64,000 nucleotides of DNA, from the NCBI RefSeq assembly GCF_026967985.1, contig NZ_JAPVBJ010000011.1, positions 1 through 64,000 of the forward strand, written 5' to 3'. The DNA comes from Modestobacter sp. VKM Ac-2984 (GTDB lineage Bacteria > Actinomycetota > Actinomycetes > Mycobacteriales > Geodermatophilaceae). Under the pieces are notes generated by a model that saw nothing but the letters and a program-made list of their open reading frames with translations, was not told where the DNA came from and ran no database searches. Below are positions 51,813 through 60,752 of the stretch, piece by piece (within the stretch, counting starts at the first letter, position 1; each line of letters starts with the position of its first letter). The translations under genes and the position numbers were made by a program.

Positions 51813-54662
51813 TCAGCCGGGCAGCGGCGTCGCCGGGGTCGGCAGCTGCTGGGCGAGCCAGTCGAGGAACTGCTCGGCCGGCATCGGTCGGGCCACGTGG
51901 TAGCCCTGGGCGACGTCGCAGCGCCACTCCCGCAGGGCCGCCAGTGCGGCGGCGTCCTCGACGCCCTCCACCACTATCGTCATCCCGAGGTCCCGGCCCA
52001 GCTGCACCGTGCTCCGCACGATGGCCGCGGCTCGGACGTCGGAGGTGAGCTGGCCGACGAAGCTGCGGTCCAGCTTCAGCTCGTGCACCGGCAGCGCACG
52101 CAGGTACGTCAGGGACGAGTAGCCGGTGCCGTAGTCGTCGATGGAGAGCCGGACGCCGAGCGCCCGCAGCCCGGCGAGGACCTGGGAGCTGCGCGCCGCA
52201 TCGGCCATCAGCACGTCCTCGGTGATCTCCAGGGTGAGCGCCGGGGCGGGCACGCCGGTCGCCTCCAGCAGCATCGCGACCTGGTCGGGCAGGGCGACGT
52301 CGGCGAGGTTGGACACCGACAGGTTCACCGCGACCGACAGGTCGTGGCCGGCGGCGCGCCAGCCCTGCAGGTCGCGGAGCGAGCGCTCCAGCACCCGCAG
52401 CGCCAGCCGGCGCATCAGGCCGGCCTGCTCGGCGAGGCCGAGGAAGGCGTCCGGGGTGAGCAGGCCGCGCTCGGGGTGCGCCCACCGCACCAGCGCCTCC
52501 ACGCCGGACACCCGACCGGTGTGCAGGTCCAGCTGCGGCTGGTAGTGCGGGACGAGCTGGTCGGAGTCCAGGGCGCCGCGCAGCTCCTCGAGGGTCTGCA
52601 GCCGGTCCCGCGGGTCCGCCTCGCCGTCCGGGGTCCAGACCTGGGCGCCGTCGCGGGCCCGCTTGGCCGAGTACATCGCGGTGTCGGCCCGGGCGAGCAG
52701 CAGCGAACGGTCCCGGCCGTGGTCGGGACACACGGCGATACCGACGCTGGCGTCGACGTGCAGCGACATGCCGTCGAGCACGAACGCCTCCCGCAGGGCC
52801 GCGCCGATCCGGTCGGCCACCTCCTGTGCCCGGGCCGTGTCGGCGTCGGGCAGCAGGACGGCGAACTCGTCACCACCCATCCGGGCCAGCAGGTCCGTCG
52901 GCGCCAGCGGCTCCTGGAGGCGGGGTCCGACCAGCCGCAGCAGCTCGTCGCCCACGCTGTGCCCGAAGCTGTCGTTGACCTCCTTGAAGCGGTCCAGGTC
53001 GATCATCAGCACTGCACAGGACCGGGCCGGCGTCGCGTAGACGGTGCGCTCCAGCTCCTCGGTGAAGCGCCGCCGGTTGGCCAGCCCGGTGAGCGGGTCG
53101 TTGTGCGCCTCGCGGGCCAGTTGCTGGACGCGCAGCTGCTCGACCGCCCGAAGCTCGGCGTTCTGCACGACCAGGGCGCCCTCGAGCACCACCTGGTGGA
53201 CCGCCTGGCGCAGCGCCGGTGGCCACTCGGCGGCCCCGCTGGAGGAGCCGGTGACGACCATGCCCAGCAGCCGGTCACCGGACAGCAGCGGCACGGTGAG
53301 GTAGGCGGTGAGGTTCAGTGCGCGCACCAGGTCGGCGTCCAGCAGGTCGCTGGCGACGGCGTCGGGGACGAAGACCGGGCGGCGGTCGCGGGCGGTCAGC
53401 TGCCACAGCCGGACGTCGCTGACGTCCCGGCCGACCAGCCGGTCGCGGATCACGCCGATGTTCTCCTCGGACCAGCCGACGTGGCGGACCTCGGTGAGTC
53501 GACCGGCGTCGTCGACCAGGAAGGCGGCGCTGCGCTCGGCGCCGGTCAGCCCCCGGACGACGGTGGCCAGCACCTCGGCGGCCTCGGCCACCCCGGTCAC
53601 CGATGTCCCGTCCACGAGCAGTTGGCGGACGGCGCGCGCCGTGCTGAGCGATGCGGCACGGGCCTCGGTGGCGCGGGCGTGTTCGATGACCCCGCCCAGG
53701 TGGGCCCCGGCGGCCGAGGCGAGCCGGCGGACGTCCTCGGGGAAGGGGTGGATCGAAGGGCTGTCCAGGGTCAGGACGCCGGACAGCTGCGGGCTGCGGC
53801 CCAGGGGCACGGCCAGGCCGGAGGCGATGCCGAACGCATCGACCCACCAGCCGGCCAGCAGGTCGGAGTCCCGGTCGGCGGTCAACGGCCGGCCGGTGCG
53901 GAGCACCTCGTCGGCCAGCCGGAGCGGCTCCGGTGCCTGGCGGAACTGCGTCCACGAGTCCGGGTCGCGCCGGCCGTCGGCGTAGCTGGCCATCCGTGGC
54001 ACCAGGACGCCGTCCTCCAGCAAGAACACGCAGGCGCGGTGCACCTCGCCCAGCGCGGCCAGCTGCTCGCACGCCGAGCCGAGCAGCTGGTCCATCGACC
54101 GGGCGAGGGCGGCGCTCTCGATCAGCCCGAGCAGCACGTCGGACTGGGCCAGCCGGCGCTGCGCCGACCGTCGCGTCCAGGCCTCCTGCAGGGCCAGGGC
54201 CAGGCGTGGGGCCGCGTGCCGGAGCTGTGCCGCCGAGGCCGCGGCGGCCGGTTCGATGATGAGGGCGCCGACGACGTCGTCGCCCACCAGGAGCGGTTCG
54301 CCGTGGGCCGAGCGGACGCCGTACCGGCCCGCCTCGTCGGCGAGGGACTGCGGGGCGTCGTCCTGGTGCATGTTCAGGGTGCGGCGCTCGCCGATCACGG
54401 CGGACATCACCGGGGAACGGTCCAGCGACAGCGGCACCCGCTCGGAGGCCGGCACCTGACCGACCGGCTCGCCGGACCGGACCTGCCGGAAGGGGAACGC
54501 GACGCCGGTGCTCGCCTCGTGCACCCAGACCGCCACCCGGCTGGCGCCGGAGCTGCGCTGCAGCCGGAGCATCAGCTGCTCCAGGGCGGCGACCGCGTCG
54601 TACGGCGAGGGCGGGCGCTCGGCTGCCTGCGCACCTGCAGCGGACGTCGGGACCTCTGACAC
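51813..54662 (-). CDS. Cyclic di-GMP enzyme with GAF sensors, GGDEF and EAL domains
   Basis: A 949-residue cytoplasmic protein; GTG 54662 chosen, with GGAGAGG very close, so the start is uncertain. Three GAF-like regions (about 25-170, 185-335, 345-500) precede a GGDEF domain (about 525-690) with intact RMGGDEFAVLLPDAD and an EAL domain (about 700-945). EAL motifs EALVRW, EITED, DDYGTGYSS, KLDRSF and EGVED are all present, so both synthesis and breakdown of c-di-GMP look possible. The RxxD inhibitory site before GGDEF is absent (APTD). No membrane segment. Monocistronic, divergent from fdxA. Confidence 0.9.
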   Translation of the reverse strand: MSEVPTSAAGAQAAERPPSPYDAVAALEQLMLRLQRSSGASRVAVWVHEASTGVAFPFRQVRSGEPVGQVPASERVPLSLDRSPVMSAVIGERRTLNMHQDDAPQSLADEAGRYGVRSAHGEPLLVGDDVVGALIIEPAAAASAAQLRHAAPRLALALQEAWTRRSAQRRLAQSDVLLGLIESAALARSMDQLLGSACEQLAALGEVHRACVFLLEDGVLVPRMASYADGRRDPDSWTQFRQAPEPLRLADEVLRTGRPLTADRDSDLLAGWWVDAFGIASGLAVPLGRSPQLSGVLTLDSPSIHPFPEDVRRLASAAGAHLGGVIEHARATEARAASLSTARAVRQLLVDGTSVTGVAEAAEVLATVVRGLTGAERSAAFLVDDAGRLTEVRHVGWSEENIGVIRDRLVGRDVSDVRLWQLTARDRRPVFVPDAVASDLLDADLVRALNLTAYLTVPLLSGDRLLGMVVTGSSSGAAEWPPALRQAVHQVVLEGALVVQNAELRAVEQLRVQQLAREAHNDPLTGLANRRRFTEELERTVYATPARSCAVLMIDLDRFKEVNDSFGHSVGDELLRLVGPRLQEPLAPTDLLARMGGDEFAVLLPDADTARAQEVADRIGAALREAFVLDGMSLHVDASVGIAVCPDHGRDRSLLLARADTAMYSAKRARDGAQVWTPDGEADPRDRLQTLEELRGALDSDQLVPHYQPQLDLHTGRVSGVEALVRWAHPERGLLTPDAFLGLAEQAGLMRRLALRVLERSLRDLQGWRAAGHDLSVAVNLSVSNLADVALPDQVAMLLEATGVPAPALTLEITEDVLMADAARSSQVLAGLRALGVRLSIDDYGTGYSSLTYLRALPVHELKLDRSFVGQLTSDVRAAAIVRSTVQLGRDLGMTIVVEGVEDAAALAALREWRCDVAQGYHVARPMPAEQFLDWLAQQLPTPATPLPG

Positions 54663-54861
54663 ACCTCTCCATCGGCGGCACGGGTCGGCGCTTGAGCATG
54701 TGCGGCAGGTCACCCCCCGATCGGGGGGCACGGTCCGGTGGTGTGTCGGCGGCCCACCCGTCGCGCTGAGCGAGGGGGCTTCGGGTGATACTGGGGATGA
54801 TCGATCCGCAGTCCCTGGTCCGCCAGGGAGCTCACCGCCCCGCACGTCCCGGAGGAACCCC

Positions 54862-55188
54862 GTGACCTACGTCATCACCCAGGCCTGTGTCGACGTCCTC
54901 GACAAGGCGTGCATCGACGAGTGTCCGGTGGACTGCATCTACGAGGGCGACCGGATGCTCTACATCCACCCCGACGAGTGCGTGGACTGCGGTGCCTGTG
55001 AGCCGGTCTGCCCGGTGGAGGCCATCTACTACGAGGACGACGTCCCGGACAAGTGGAAGGACTTCTACAACGCCAACGTGGAGTTCTTCTCCGACTTGGG
55101 CAGCCCCGGTGGCGCCGCCAAGACCGGCAAGATCGACAAGGACCACCCGCTGGTCGCCGCGCTCCCGCCGCAGGGTGAGGGCAACTGA
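54862..55188 (+). CDS. fdxA: Seven-iron ferredoxin
   Basis: A 108-residue protein from GTG 54862 with GGAGGA five bases upstream. ACVDVLDKACIDECPVDCIY carries the [3Fe-4S] ligands and CVDCGACEPVCPVEAIYYED the [4Fe-4S] ligands. The C-terminus DKWKDFYNANVEFFSDLGSP is the usual extension of actinobacterial FdxA/FdxC. It transfers electrons to ferredoxin-dependent enzymes; SirA in this window is a possible client. Overlaps dapC by CTGA, the same order as in mycobacteria. Confidence 0.95.
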   Translation: MTYVITQACVDVLDKACIDECPVDCIYEGDRMLYIHPDECVDCGACEPVCPVEAIYYEDDVPDKWKDFYNANVEFFSDLGSPGGAAKTGKIDKDHPLVAALPPQGEGN

Positions 55189-56288
55189 GCACGGTCCGGC
55201 TGCCGGACTTCCCCTGGGACTCGCTGGGTCCTGCCCGCGCTCGCGCCGCTGAGCACCCCGGCGGTGCGGTCGACCTGTCGATCGGCACGCCGGTCGACCC
55301 GACCCCGCCGCTGCTGGGGGAGGCGCTGGCCGCGGCCGGCGACGCCCCCGGGTACCCGACAGCGCTGGGCACCGCGGACGTGCGGCGGGCCGCGGCCGGC
55401 TGGCTCAGCCGCCGGCTCGGCGTCGAGCTCGCCGACCCCCTCGGGGCCGATCCGTCGGTGATCCCGACGGTCGGCTCCAAGGAGCTCGTCGCGCTGCTGC
55501 CGACGCTGCTGGGGCTGTCCGGCACCGGGACGGTGCTGATCCCGGAGGTCGCCTACCCGACCTACGAGGTGGGCGCCGTCGTGGCCGGGCTCGCCGTGCA
55601 GCGCACCGACACCCCGCCGGCAGGGCGCGGTGACGCCGTCCTGGTCTGGCTGAACTCGCCGGGCAACCCGCACGGCCGGGTGCTCACCGACGACGAGCTG
55701 CGTGCATGGGTCGGCTGGGGCCGGGCGCACGGCGTGCCCGTCGTCGCCGACGAGTGCTACATCGAGCTGGGCTGGGGCGACGTCCACCCGCGGTCCCTGC
55801 TGCACCCCGACGTTGCCGGGCCCGAGCACGCCGGGCTGCTGGCCGTCCACTCGCTGTCCAAGCAGTCGACGGCGGCGGGCTACCGCGCCGGTCTGCTGTC
55901 GGGCGACCCGGCGCTGGTCCGCCGGGTGTGGGAGGTGCGGCGGCACCTCGGTCTGCTCGTGCCGACACCGGTGCAGGCGGCCATGGCCGCGGCGCTGGCC
56001 GACGACGGGCACGTGGACGCCCAGCGGGAGCGCTACCGGTCCCGCCGCGACCGGCTGGCTCCGGCCGTGCGGGCCGCCGGTGCCCGGATCGACCACTCCG
56101 CGGCCGGCCTGTACCTCTGGGTGACCCGGGACGAGGACTGCTGGGCGACGATCGACTGGCTCGCCGGACTCGGCATCGTGGCCGCCCCCGGCAGCTTCTA
56201 CGGCCCCGCCGGGAGCCGGCACGTGCGGATGGCGCTCACCGCCACCGACGAGCGGATCGACGCCGCCGTGGAGCGCCTCTCCCGCTGA
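55185..56288 (+). CDS. dapC: Succinyldiaminopimelate aminotransferase, apparent CTG start
   Basis: A 367-residue PLP enzyme of fold type I. The conserved N-terminus RLPDFPWDSLGPARARAAEH needs a start near 55185, but no ATG, GTG or TTG lies in frame between the stop at 55176 and GTG 55380. CTG at 55185 overlaps the fdxA stop as CTGA and has GAGGG five bases upstream, so I take it as start. Active-site parts: NSPGNPHGRVL, VADECYIELGW and the PLP lysine in HSLSKQSTAAGYRAG. It makes N-succinyl-LL-diaminopimelate in the lysine/peptidoglycan pathway with DapD and DapE. Confidence 0.9.
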   Translation: MSTVRLPDFPWDSLGPARARAAEHPGGAVDLSIGTPVDPTPPLLGEALAAAGDAPGYPTALGTADVRRAAAGWLSRRLGVELADPLGADPSVIPTVGSKELVALLPTLLGLSGTGTVLIPEVAYPTYEVGAVVAGLAVQRTDTPPAGRGDAVLVWLNSPGNPHGRVLTDDELRAWVGWGRAHGVPVVADECYIELGWGDVHPRSLLHPDVAGPEHAGLLAVHSLSKQSTAAGYRAGLLSGDPALVRRVWEVRRHLGLLVPTPVQAAMAAALADDGHVDAQRERYRSRRDRLAPAVRAAGARIDHSAAGLYLWVTRDEDCWATIDWLAGLGIVAAPGSFYGPAGSRHVRMALTATDERIDAAVERLSR

Positions 56289-56294
56289 ACGGCG

Positions 56295-57227
56295 TCAACC
56301 CGCCAGCGACGAACGGTGGGCGGCCGGGCTGACCCCGGTGGCCCGCTTGAACGCGGTGCTCAGCGCGAACGGGCTGGCATAGCCGACCCGGCGGGCGATG
56401 CCGGACAGGGTCAGCGTGCGGTCGCGCAGCAGGTCGGTGGCGAGCGCGATCCGCCAGCTGGTCAGGTAGCCCATCGGCGGCTCGCCGACCAGGTCGGTGA
56501 ACCGGCGCGCCAGCGTGGCCCGGGCGACCCCGACCGCGTCGGCGAGCGAGGCGACGGTCCACGGCTCGGCCGGGCGGTCGTGCATCAGGGTCAGCGCCGG
56601 CCCGACGACCGGGTCGCCGGCAGCGACGTACCAGCCGGGGGCGCGCGCCTCCGGCCGGGCGGCCCAGACCCGCAGCGCGGAGACGAGGGTGACGTCCAGC
56701 AGCCGGTCGAGCACGGCCTCCTGGCCGGGCGCCTCCCGGGCCACCTCCGCGGCGAGCAGCCGGGTCACCGCAGCGGTGCCCTCGTCGGCGGGGACGACCA
56801 CCAGGGGCGGGAGCGCCCGCACCAGCCGCTCGCCCACCGCGCCGGGTTCGGCATAGGTGCCGGTGAGCAGGACGGTGTCTCCTTCGGCGTCGTTGCCCCA
56901 CGCCCGGGTGCCCAGGTCGGTCATCCCGGCGCCCGGCCCCACGGGGGTGCACCGCTGCCCGGGGCCGACGGTCACCTGCGGCGGCGTCGACGGCTGGTCG
57001 GCCACCGTGTAGTGCTGCGGGCCGCGGACCAGGGCGACGTCACCGGCGCCGATGCGCTCGGTGCGGCCGTCGGCGAGCACCACCCACGCCGAGCCACGCA
57101 GGACGGCGACCAGGGTCAACGGCGCCTCGTCGGCGATCCGCATCGACCAGGGTGGGCTGAGCAGGGAGCGCAGCAGGAAGGCGCCGCGGGCGTGCGGACC
57201 GTCGAGCAGACCGGAGACGGCGTCCAT
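56295..57227 (-). CDS. AraC-family transcriptional regulator
   Basis: A 310-residue protein from ATG 57227. The N-terminal half is a cupin-like AraC-binding domain (LLSPPWSMRIADEAPLTLVA, DVALVRGPQHYTVAD). The C-terminal half has two helix-turn-helices: WTVASLADAVGVARATLARR and LTLSGIARRVGYASPFALST, then FKRATGVSPAAHR. It is divergent from the NmrA-like/DUF1772 pair and probably regulates it in response to a small molecule. It converges with dapC, 6 bp apart. Confidence 0.9.
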   Translation of the reverse strand: MDAVSGLLDGPHARGAFLLRSLLSPPWSMRIADEAPLTLVAVLRGSAWVVLADGRTERIGAGDVALVRGPQHYTVADQPSTPPQVTVGPGQRCTPVGPGAGMTDLGTRAWGNDAEGDTVLLTGTYAEPGAVGERLVRALPPLVVVPADEGTAAVTRLLAAEVAREAPGQEAVLDRLLDVTLVSALRVWAARPEARAPGWYVAAGDPVVGPALTLMHDRPAEPWTVASLADAVGVARATLARRFTDLVGEPPMGYLTSWRIALATDLLRDRTLTLSGIARRVGYASPFALSTAFKRATGVSPAAHRSSLAG

Positions 57228-57308
57228 GCGGCGCAGCGTAGACGCTGGCGCATGTCCTTGCGGCTCCTGACCATGGATCGTCTCGCTTCCCGACGCTGTA
57301 CTGACGTC

Positions 57309-58142
57309 ATGACCGAACAGCTGATCCTCGTGACCGGCGGCACCGGGATGACCGGCAGCCGCATCGCCCGTCGACTGCGCGCCCGGGACGTGCCCGTCCG
57401 GGTCGCCTCCCGGAGCTCCGCCTGCCGGCTCGACTGGGCCGACCCCGCCACCTGGGACGCCGCCCTGGCCGGGGCGTCGGCGGTGTACCTGGCGTACGCG
57501 CCGGACCTCGCCGTCCCGGGGTCGGACGACGTCCTGACCGCCTTCGCCGAGCGGGCCGCCCGCGCCGGCGTGGGCCGGGTCGTGCTGCTGTCCGGGCGGG
57601 GCGAGCCCGCCGCGCAGCGGGCCGAGCAGGCGGTGCAGCGGACGGCCACCGGCGCGGGGCTCGGGTGGACGGTGGTGCGGTGCAGCTGGTTCGTGCAGAA
57701 CTTCACCGAGGGGCAGTTCGCCGACGCGGTGCGCGCCGGTGAGCTCGCGCTGCCCGTGGACGACGTGGTCGAGCCGTTCGTGGACGCCGACGACATCGCC
57801 GAGGTGGCCGTCGCCGCACTGCTGGACGACGGGCACGCCGGACGGACCTACGAGCTGACCGGCCCGCGGGCGCTCGGCTTCGGTGCGGCCGTGGCCGAGA
57901 TCGCCGCGGCGACGGGCCGGCCGGTGGCCTTCCGGCCGATGCCGCTGGGGGAGTTCACCGCCGGCCTGGCCGAGCACGGTGCGCCGCCGGAGGTGGTGCA
58001 GCTGATGACCCACCTGTTCACCGAGGTCCTGGGCGGCCGCAACGCCGCGCCCGCCGACGGCGTGCAGCAGGCGCTGGGCCGCCCGGCCACCGACGTCACC
58101 GACGCGGTGCGCCGGAGCGCACTCGCCGGGACCCGGCGATGA
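57309..58142 (+). CDS. NmrA-like NAD(P)-binding protein
   Basis: A 277-residue protein from ATG 57309. The Rossmann motif is ILVTGGTGMTGSRIARRLRA, followed by VRVASRSSACRLDWADPATW and AVYLAYAPDL, then VRCSWFVQNFTEGQF and VEPFVDADDIAEVAVAALL. This is the atypical SDR (NmrA/HSCARG/QorB-like) family, often lacking the YxxxK pair, acting as redox sensor or quinone/aldehyde reductase. Overlaps the DUF1772 gene as ATGA. Likely controlled by the divergent AraC-type regulator. Confidence 0.88.
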   Translation: MTEQLILVTGGTGMTGSRIARRLRARDVPVRVASRSSACRLDWADPATWDAALAGASAVYLAYAPDLAVPGSDDVLTAFAERAARAGVGRVVLLSGRGEPAAQRAEQAVQRTATGAGLGWTVVRCSWFVQNFTEGQFADAVRAGELALPVDDVVEPFVDADDIAEVAVAALLDDGHAGRTYELTGPRALGFGAAVAEIAAATGRPVAFRPMPLGEFTAGLAEHGAPPEVVQLMTHLFTEVLGGRNAAPADGVQQALGRPATDVTDAVRRSALAGTRR

Positions 58143-58609
58143 GCGGGGATCGCGCCCCCGTGCTGGTCGTCGCGACCGTCGGGTCGGGGCTGGTCGCCGG
58201 GGCCTTCACCGTCTTCGGGCTGATGGTGCTGCCGGCCCTGACCGCCCTGCCCGGTGCCGCCGGTGCGACGGCCATGCAGTCGGTCAACCGTGCCGCCGTC
58301 CGTCCCGGGTTCATGACGCTGCTCTTCGGCACGGCGCTGGTCTGCCTGGTGCTGGGCGGCGTCGAGCTGGCCGGGCAGCGCCGGCCCGCCGTGCTCACCG
58401 GTGCCGCGCTCCACCTGTTCGGCGTCGTCGGGGTCACCGTGCTGGCCAACGTGCCGCTCAACGACGCGCTGGCCCGGCTGGACGCCGCCGCGCCGGGAGC
58501 GGCGGAGACGTGGCGGGAGAACGCGGCCCGCTGGGGCAGGTGGAACACCGTGCGCGCGCTCGCCGCGACGGGTGCGGCGACTGCGTTCGTGCTCGTGCCG
58601 ACCGACTGA
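58139..58609 (+). CDS. DUF1772 / anthrone oxygenase-like membrane protein
   Basis: A 156-residue protein starting on the upstream stop (ATGA). Four hydrophobic segments (VLVVATVGSGLVAGAFTVFG, LLFGTALVCLVLGGVELAG, LTGAALHLFGVVGVTVLA and the last 15 residues) with NVPLNDALARLD and WRENAARWGRWNTVRALAA between them are the DUF1772 signature. Some relatives oxidise anthrones; here the partner NmrA-like reductase suggests detoxification of a quinone-type compound, which is inference. Its stop lies 2 bp from the convergent gene. Confidence 0.85.
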   Translation: MSGDRAPVLVVATVGSGLVAGAFTVFGLMVLPALTALPGAAGATAMQSVNRAAVRPGFMTLLFGTALVCLVLGGVELAGQRRPAVLTGAALHLFGVVGVTVLANVPLNDALARLDAAAPGAAETWRENAARWGRWNTVRALAATGAATAFVLVPTD

Positions 58610-58611
58610 GC

Positions 58612-59550
58612 TCAGCTCAGCTGAAGCTGGAGCGGCAGCTCGAAGGTGCTCGGGGTGCTCTCCCAGCCCACCGCCGGGGTCCAGCGCCAGCCGTCCTTCG
58701 TGACCTCGGTGAGCCCGAACCGCTCGGCGTGCGTCACCGCCCAGGTGGCCTCCGGCCAGCCGGCGTCGGCGATCGTCACGGTGCCGTCGGTCTCGACGGT
58801 GGGCGCGCCGGCCTCCCGCCGGGCGGCCTCGGTGACCAGCGCCGTCCGCTCCGCCACGGTGGCCGGTTCTGCAGCTGGCGTGTAGCTGCACGAGAGCTGC
58901 CCCGGCTGATCGGCGAGCAGAGCGGGGGCCAGAGACTCTGCCATCGCGGTCCACTGTCGGTAGGCGAGCGGGAAGGCGCTGCGCTGAACAGCGTCTGCCA
59001 CGGTCGTCAGGTCTCCGGTCTCCCAGTCCGGCACCTTCACCAACCCGTCGAAGAACTTGCCGGCCGAGTAGACCGGGTCCTGAACCTGGGCTTCGCTGCC
59101 CCAGCCCTGGGAGGGCCGTTGCTGGAAGAGGCCGAGTGAGTCGCGGTCGCCGTAGTCGAGGTTGCGCAGCCGGGACTCCTGCTGGGCGGTCGCCAGCGCG
59201 ATCACGGTGGCCCGTGGCGGCAGCCCACGGGAGCGGGCCACCGCGGCGATCGTCGCGGCGTTGGCGGCCTGCTCGGTGGTGACGGTGACGTCCGAGCCGG
59301 GCACGGCGCACCCGGCGGGCACCGACGGCGTGCCCTCCTCCTCGCGCCAGACCAGGGCGACGGCGGCGATCAGGACGGCGACGACCAGCAGCGGCCACAG
59401 GCCGCCCGCACGGGACCTGTGTGCGGTCCTGCGGGCAGGGGGGCGAGCCGCCGGCCGGCCCGCTCGGGCCTGCGGCCGGCTCGACGGGCGACCCGACGGG
59501 CGAGCAGCCCGGGCCGGGGGCCGTCGGCTCGCGACCGGGCTGCTGACCAT
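58612..59550 (-). CDS. Membrane-anchored lysozyme-like protein
   Basis: A 312-residue protein. The first 48 residues are a basic Arg/Pro/Ala-rich cytoplasmic tail, then one membrane helix (LWPLLVVAVLIAAVALVW), then an extracytoplasmic domain. ATVIALATAQQESRLRNLDY, GDRDSLGLFQQRPSQGWGS and DPVYSAGKFFDGLVKV match the lysozyme-like family common in actinobacteria and resemble a transglycosylase core with the E in QQESR. Residues 230-312 form a second, unassigned domain. Peptidoglycan cleavage is probable but unproven. Confidence 0.75.
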   Translation of the reverse strand: MVSSPVASRRPPARAARPSGRPSSRPQARAGRPAARPPARRTAHRSRAGGLWPLLVVAVLIAAVALVWREEEGTPSVPAGCAVPGSDVTVTTEQAANAATIAAVARSRGLPPRATVIALATAQQESRLRNLDYGDRDSLGLFQQRPSQGWGSEAQVQDPVYSAGKFFDGLVKVPDWETGDLTTVADAVQRSAFPLAYRQWTAMAESLAPALLADQPGQLSCSYTPAAEPATVAERTALVTEAARREAGAPTVETDGTVTIADAGWPEATWAVTHAERFGLTEVTKDGWRWTPAVGWESTPSTFELPLQLQLS

Positions 59551-59657
59551 CGCGCCGATGGTAGGTCGCCGCGCTGTCAGTCAGCTGGACGTCGGTGGCC
59601 TGCGCGGCGGTCGTGTCCGGTGGGGAGGACGAGCCCGATGAGCCGGTCTCGCCCGCG

Positions 59658-60641
59658 TCAGTTGGCGTGCAGTGCGGCGTTGAGCGCGCCCCAGTCGCCG
59701 TCGCGGGGCAGGGCCTCGAGCGCGCCGCTGAGGGAGTTGCGGCGGAACAGCAGGCCGCTGCGCCCGGAGAGCTCGCCGCCCTTGATCGACGTCCCGTCGG
59801 GGAGCAGCACCTTCGACCCGGCGGTCACGTAGCAGCCGGCCTCGACCACGCAGCCGTCGCCGAGGGAGATGCCGATGCCGGCGTTGGCGCCGAGCAGGCA
59901 GCCCTTGCCGATCGAGATGACCTGCTTGCCGCCACCGGACAGCGTGCCCATGATCGAGGCGCCGCCACCGATGTCGGAGTCGGCGTCCACGACGACCCCG
60001 GCGCTGATCCGGCCCTCCACCATCGAGGGGCCCAGCGTGCCGGCGTTGAAGTTGACGAAGCCCTCGTGCATGACCGTGGTGCCCTCGGCGAGGTGGGCCC
60101 CCAGCCGGACCCGGTCGGCGTCGGCGATCCGCACACCGGAGGGGACGACGTAGTCGACCATCCGCGGGAACTTGTCGACCCCGAAGACGGTCAGGTGCCC
60201 GGCCTCCGACCGCAGCCGGGCCCGCACCGCGTCGAGCTCGGTGGCGAGCACCGGGCCCGCGCTGGTCCAGGCGACGTTGGCCAGCAGCCCGAAGACGCCG
60301 TCCACGTTGACCCCGTGCGGCCGCACCAGCCGGGCGGACAGCAGGTGCAGGCGCAGGTAGACGTCGTGGGCGTCGACGGGCGGGGCGGAGAGGTCGGCGA
60401 TGGTGGTGGAGACGGCGACCGACTGCACGCCGCGGGCGTCGTCGGTGCGCACCAGCCCGGAGAAGTCCGGCCCGAGCAGCCCCTCCAGCTCCAGCACCCC
60501 GATCTGCTGGGTGCCGCTCTCGCCCTGGTCGGCACCGCTGAGCGCCGGCGAGGGGAACCAGGTGTCGAGCACGGTCCCGTCGGCGGTGAGGGTGGCGATG
60601 CCGACGCCGTTCGCGCCGGTGGTCTCTGCAGCGGTCGTCAC
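59658..60641 (-). CDS. dapD: Tetrahydrodipicolinate N-succinyltransferase
   Basis: A 327-residue protein from GTG 60641. The actinobacterial DapD form is visible in [20 protein letters not shown] and the left-handed beta-helix hexapeptides [38 protein letters not shown] and [20 protein letters not shown]. It uses succinyl-CoA and tetrahydrodipicolinate, upstream of DapC in the lysine/diaminopimelate route. Divergent from dapE, which completes the succinylase branch. A Rossmann or SAM motif is absent, as expected. Confidence 0.95.
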   Translation of the reverse strand: MTTAAETTGANGVGIATLTADGTVLDTWFPSPALSGADQGESGTQQIGVLELEGLLGPDFSGLVRTDDARGVQSVAVSTTIADLSAPPVDAHDVYLRLHLLSARLVRPHGVNVDGVFGLLANVAWTSAGPVLATELDAVRARLRSEAGHLTVFGVDKFPRMVDYVVPSGVRIADADRVRLGAHLAEGTTVMHEGFVNFNAGTLGPSMVEGRISAGVVVDADSDIGGGASIMGTLSGGGKQVISIGKGCLLGANAGIGISLGDGCVVEAGCYVTAGSKVLLPDGTSIKGGELSGRSGLLFRRNSLSGALEALPRDGDWGALNAALHAN

Positions 60642-60738
60642 GGGCAGTCAGGCTACCCAGGGCGCCGCGGCCCGGCCTGGCTGCAGGGGTCCGGTGCGGG
60701 CGTCGGCGAGGGTCCGGGGGAGCCGGGTCCTCCCTCAC

Positions 60739-60744
60739 TAGGCT
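60739..60744 (+). promoter_or_regulatory. Candidate -10 element (TAGGCT) of dapE
   Basis: TAGGCT ends eight bases before the dapE GTG at 60753, so the transcript is likely leaderless. The same hexamer precedes other genes in this window. No clear -35 is seen. Confidence 0.5.
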
Positions 60745-60752
60745 CGGTGGTC

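Noticed and set aside
55380-56288. dapC starting at GTG 55380
   Set aside because: This would delete about 65 residues that match the conserved DapC N-terminus.
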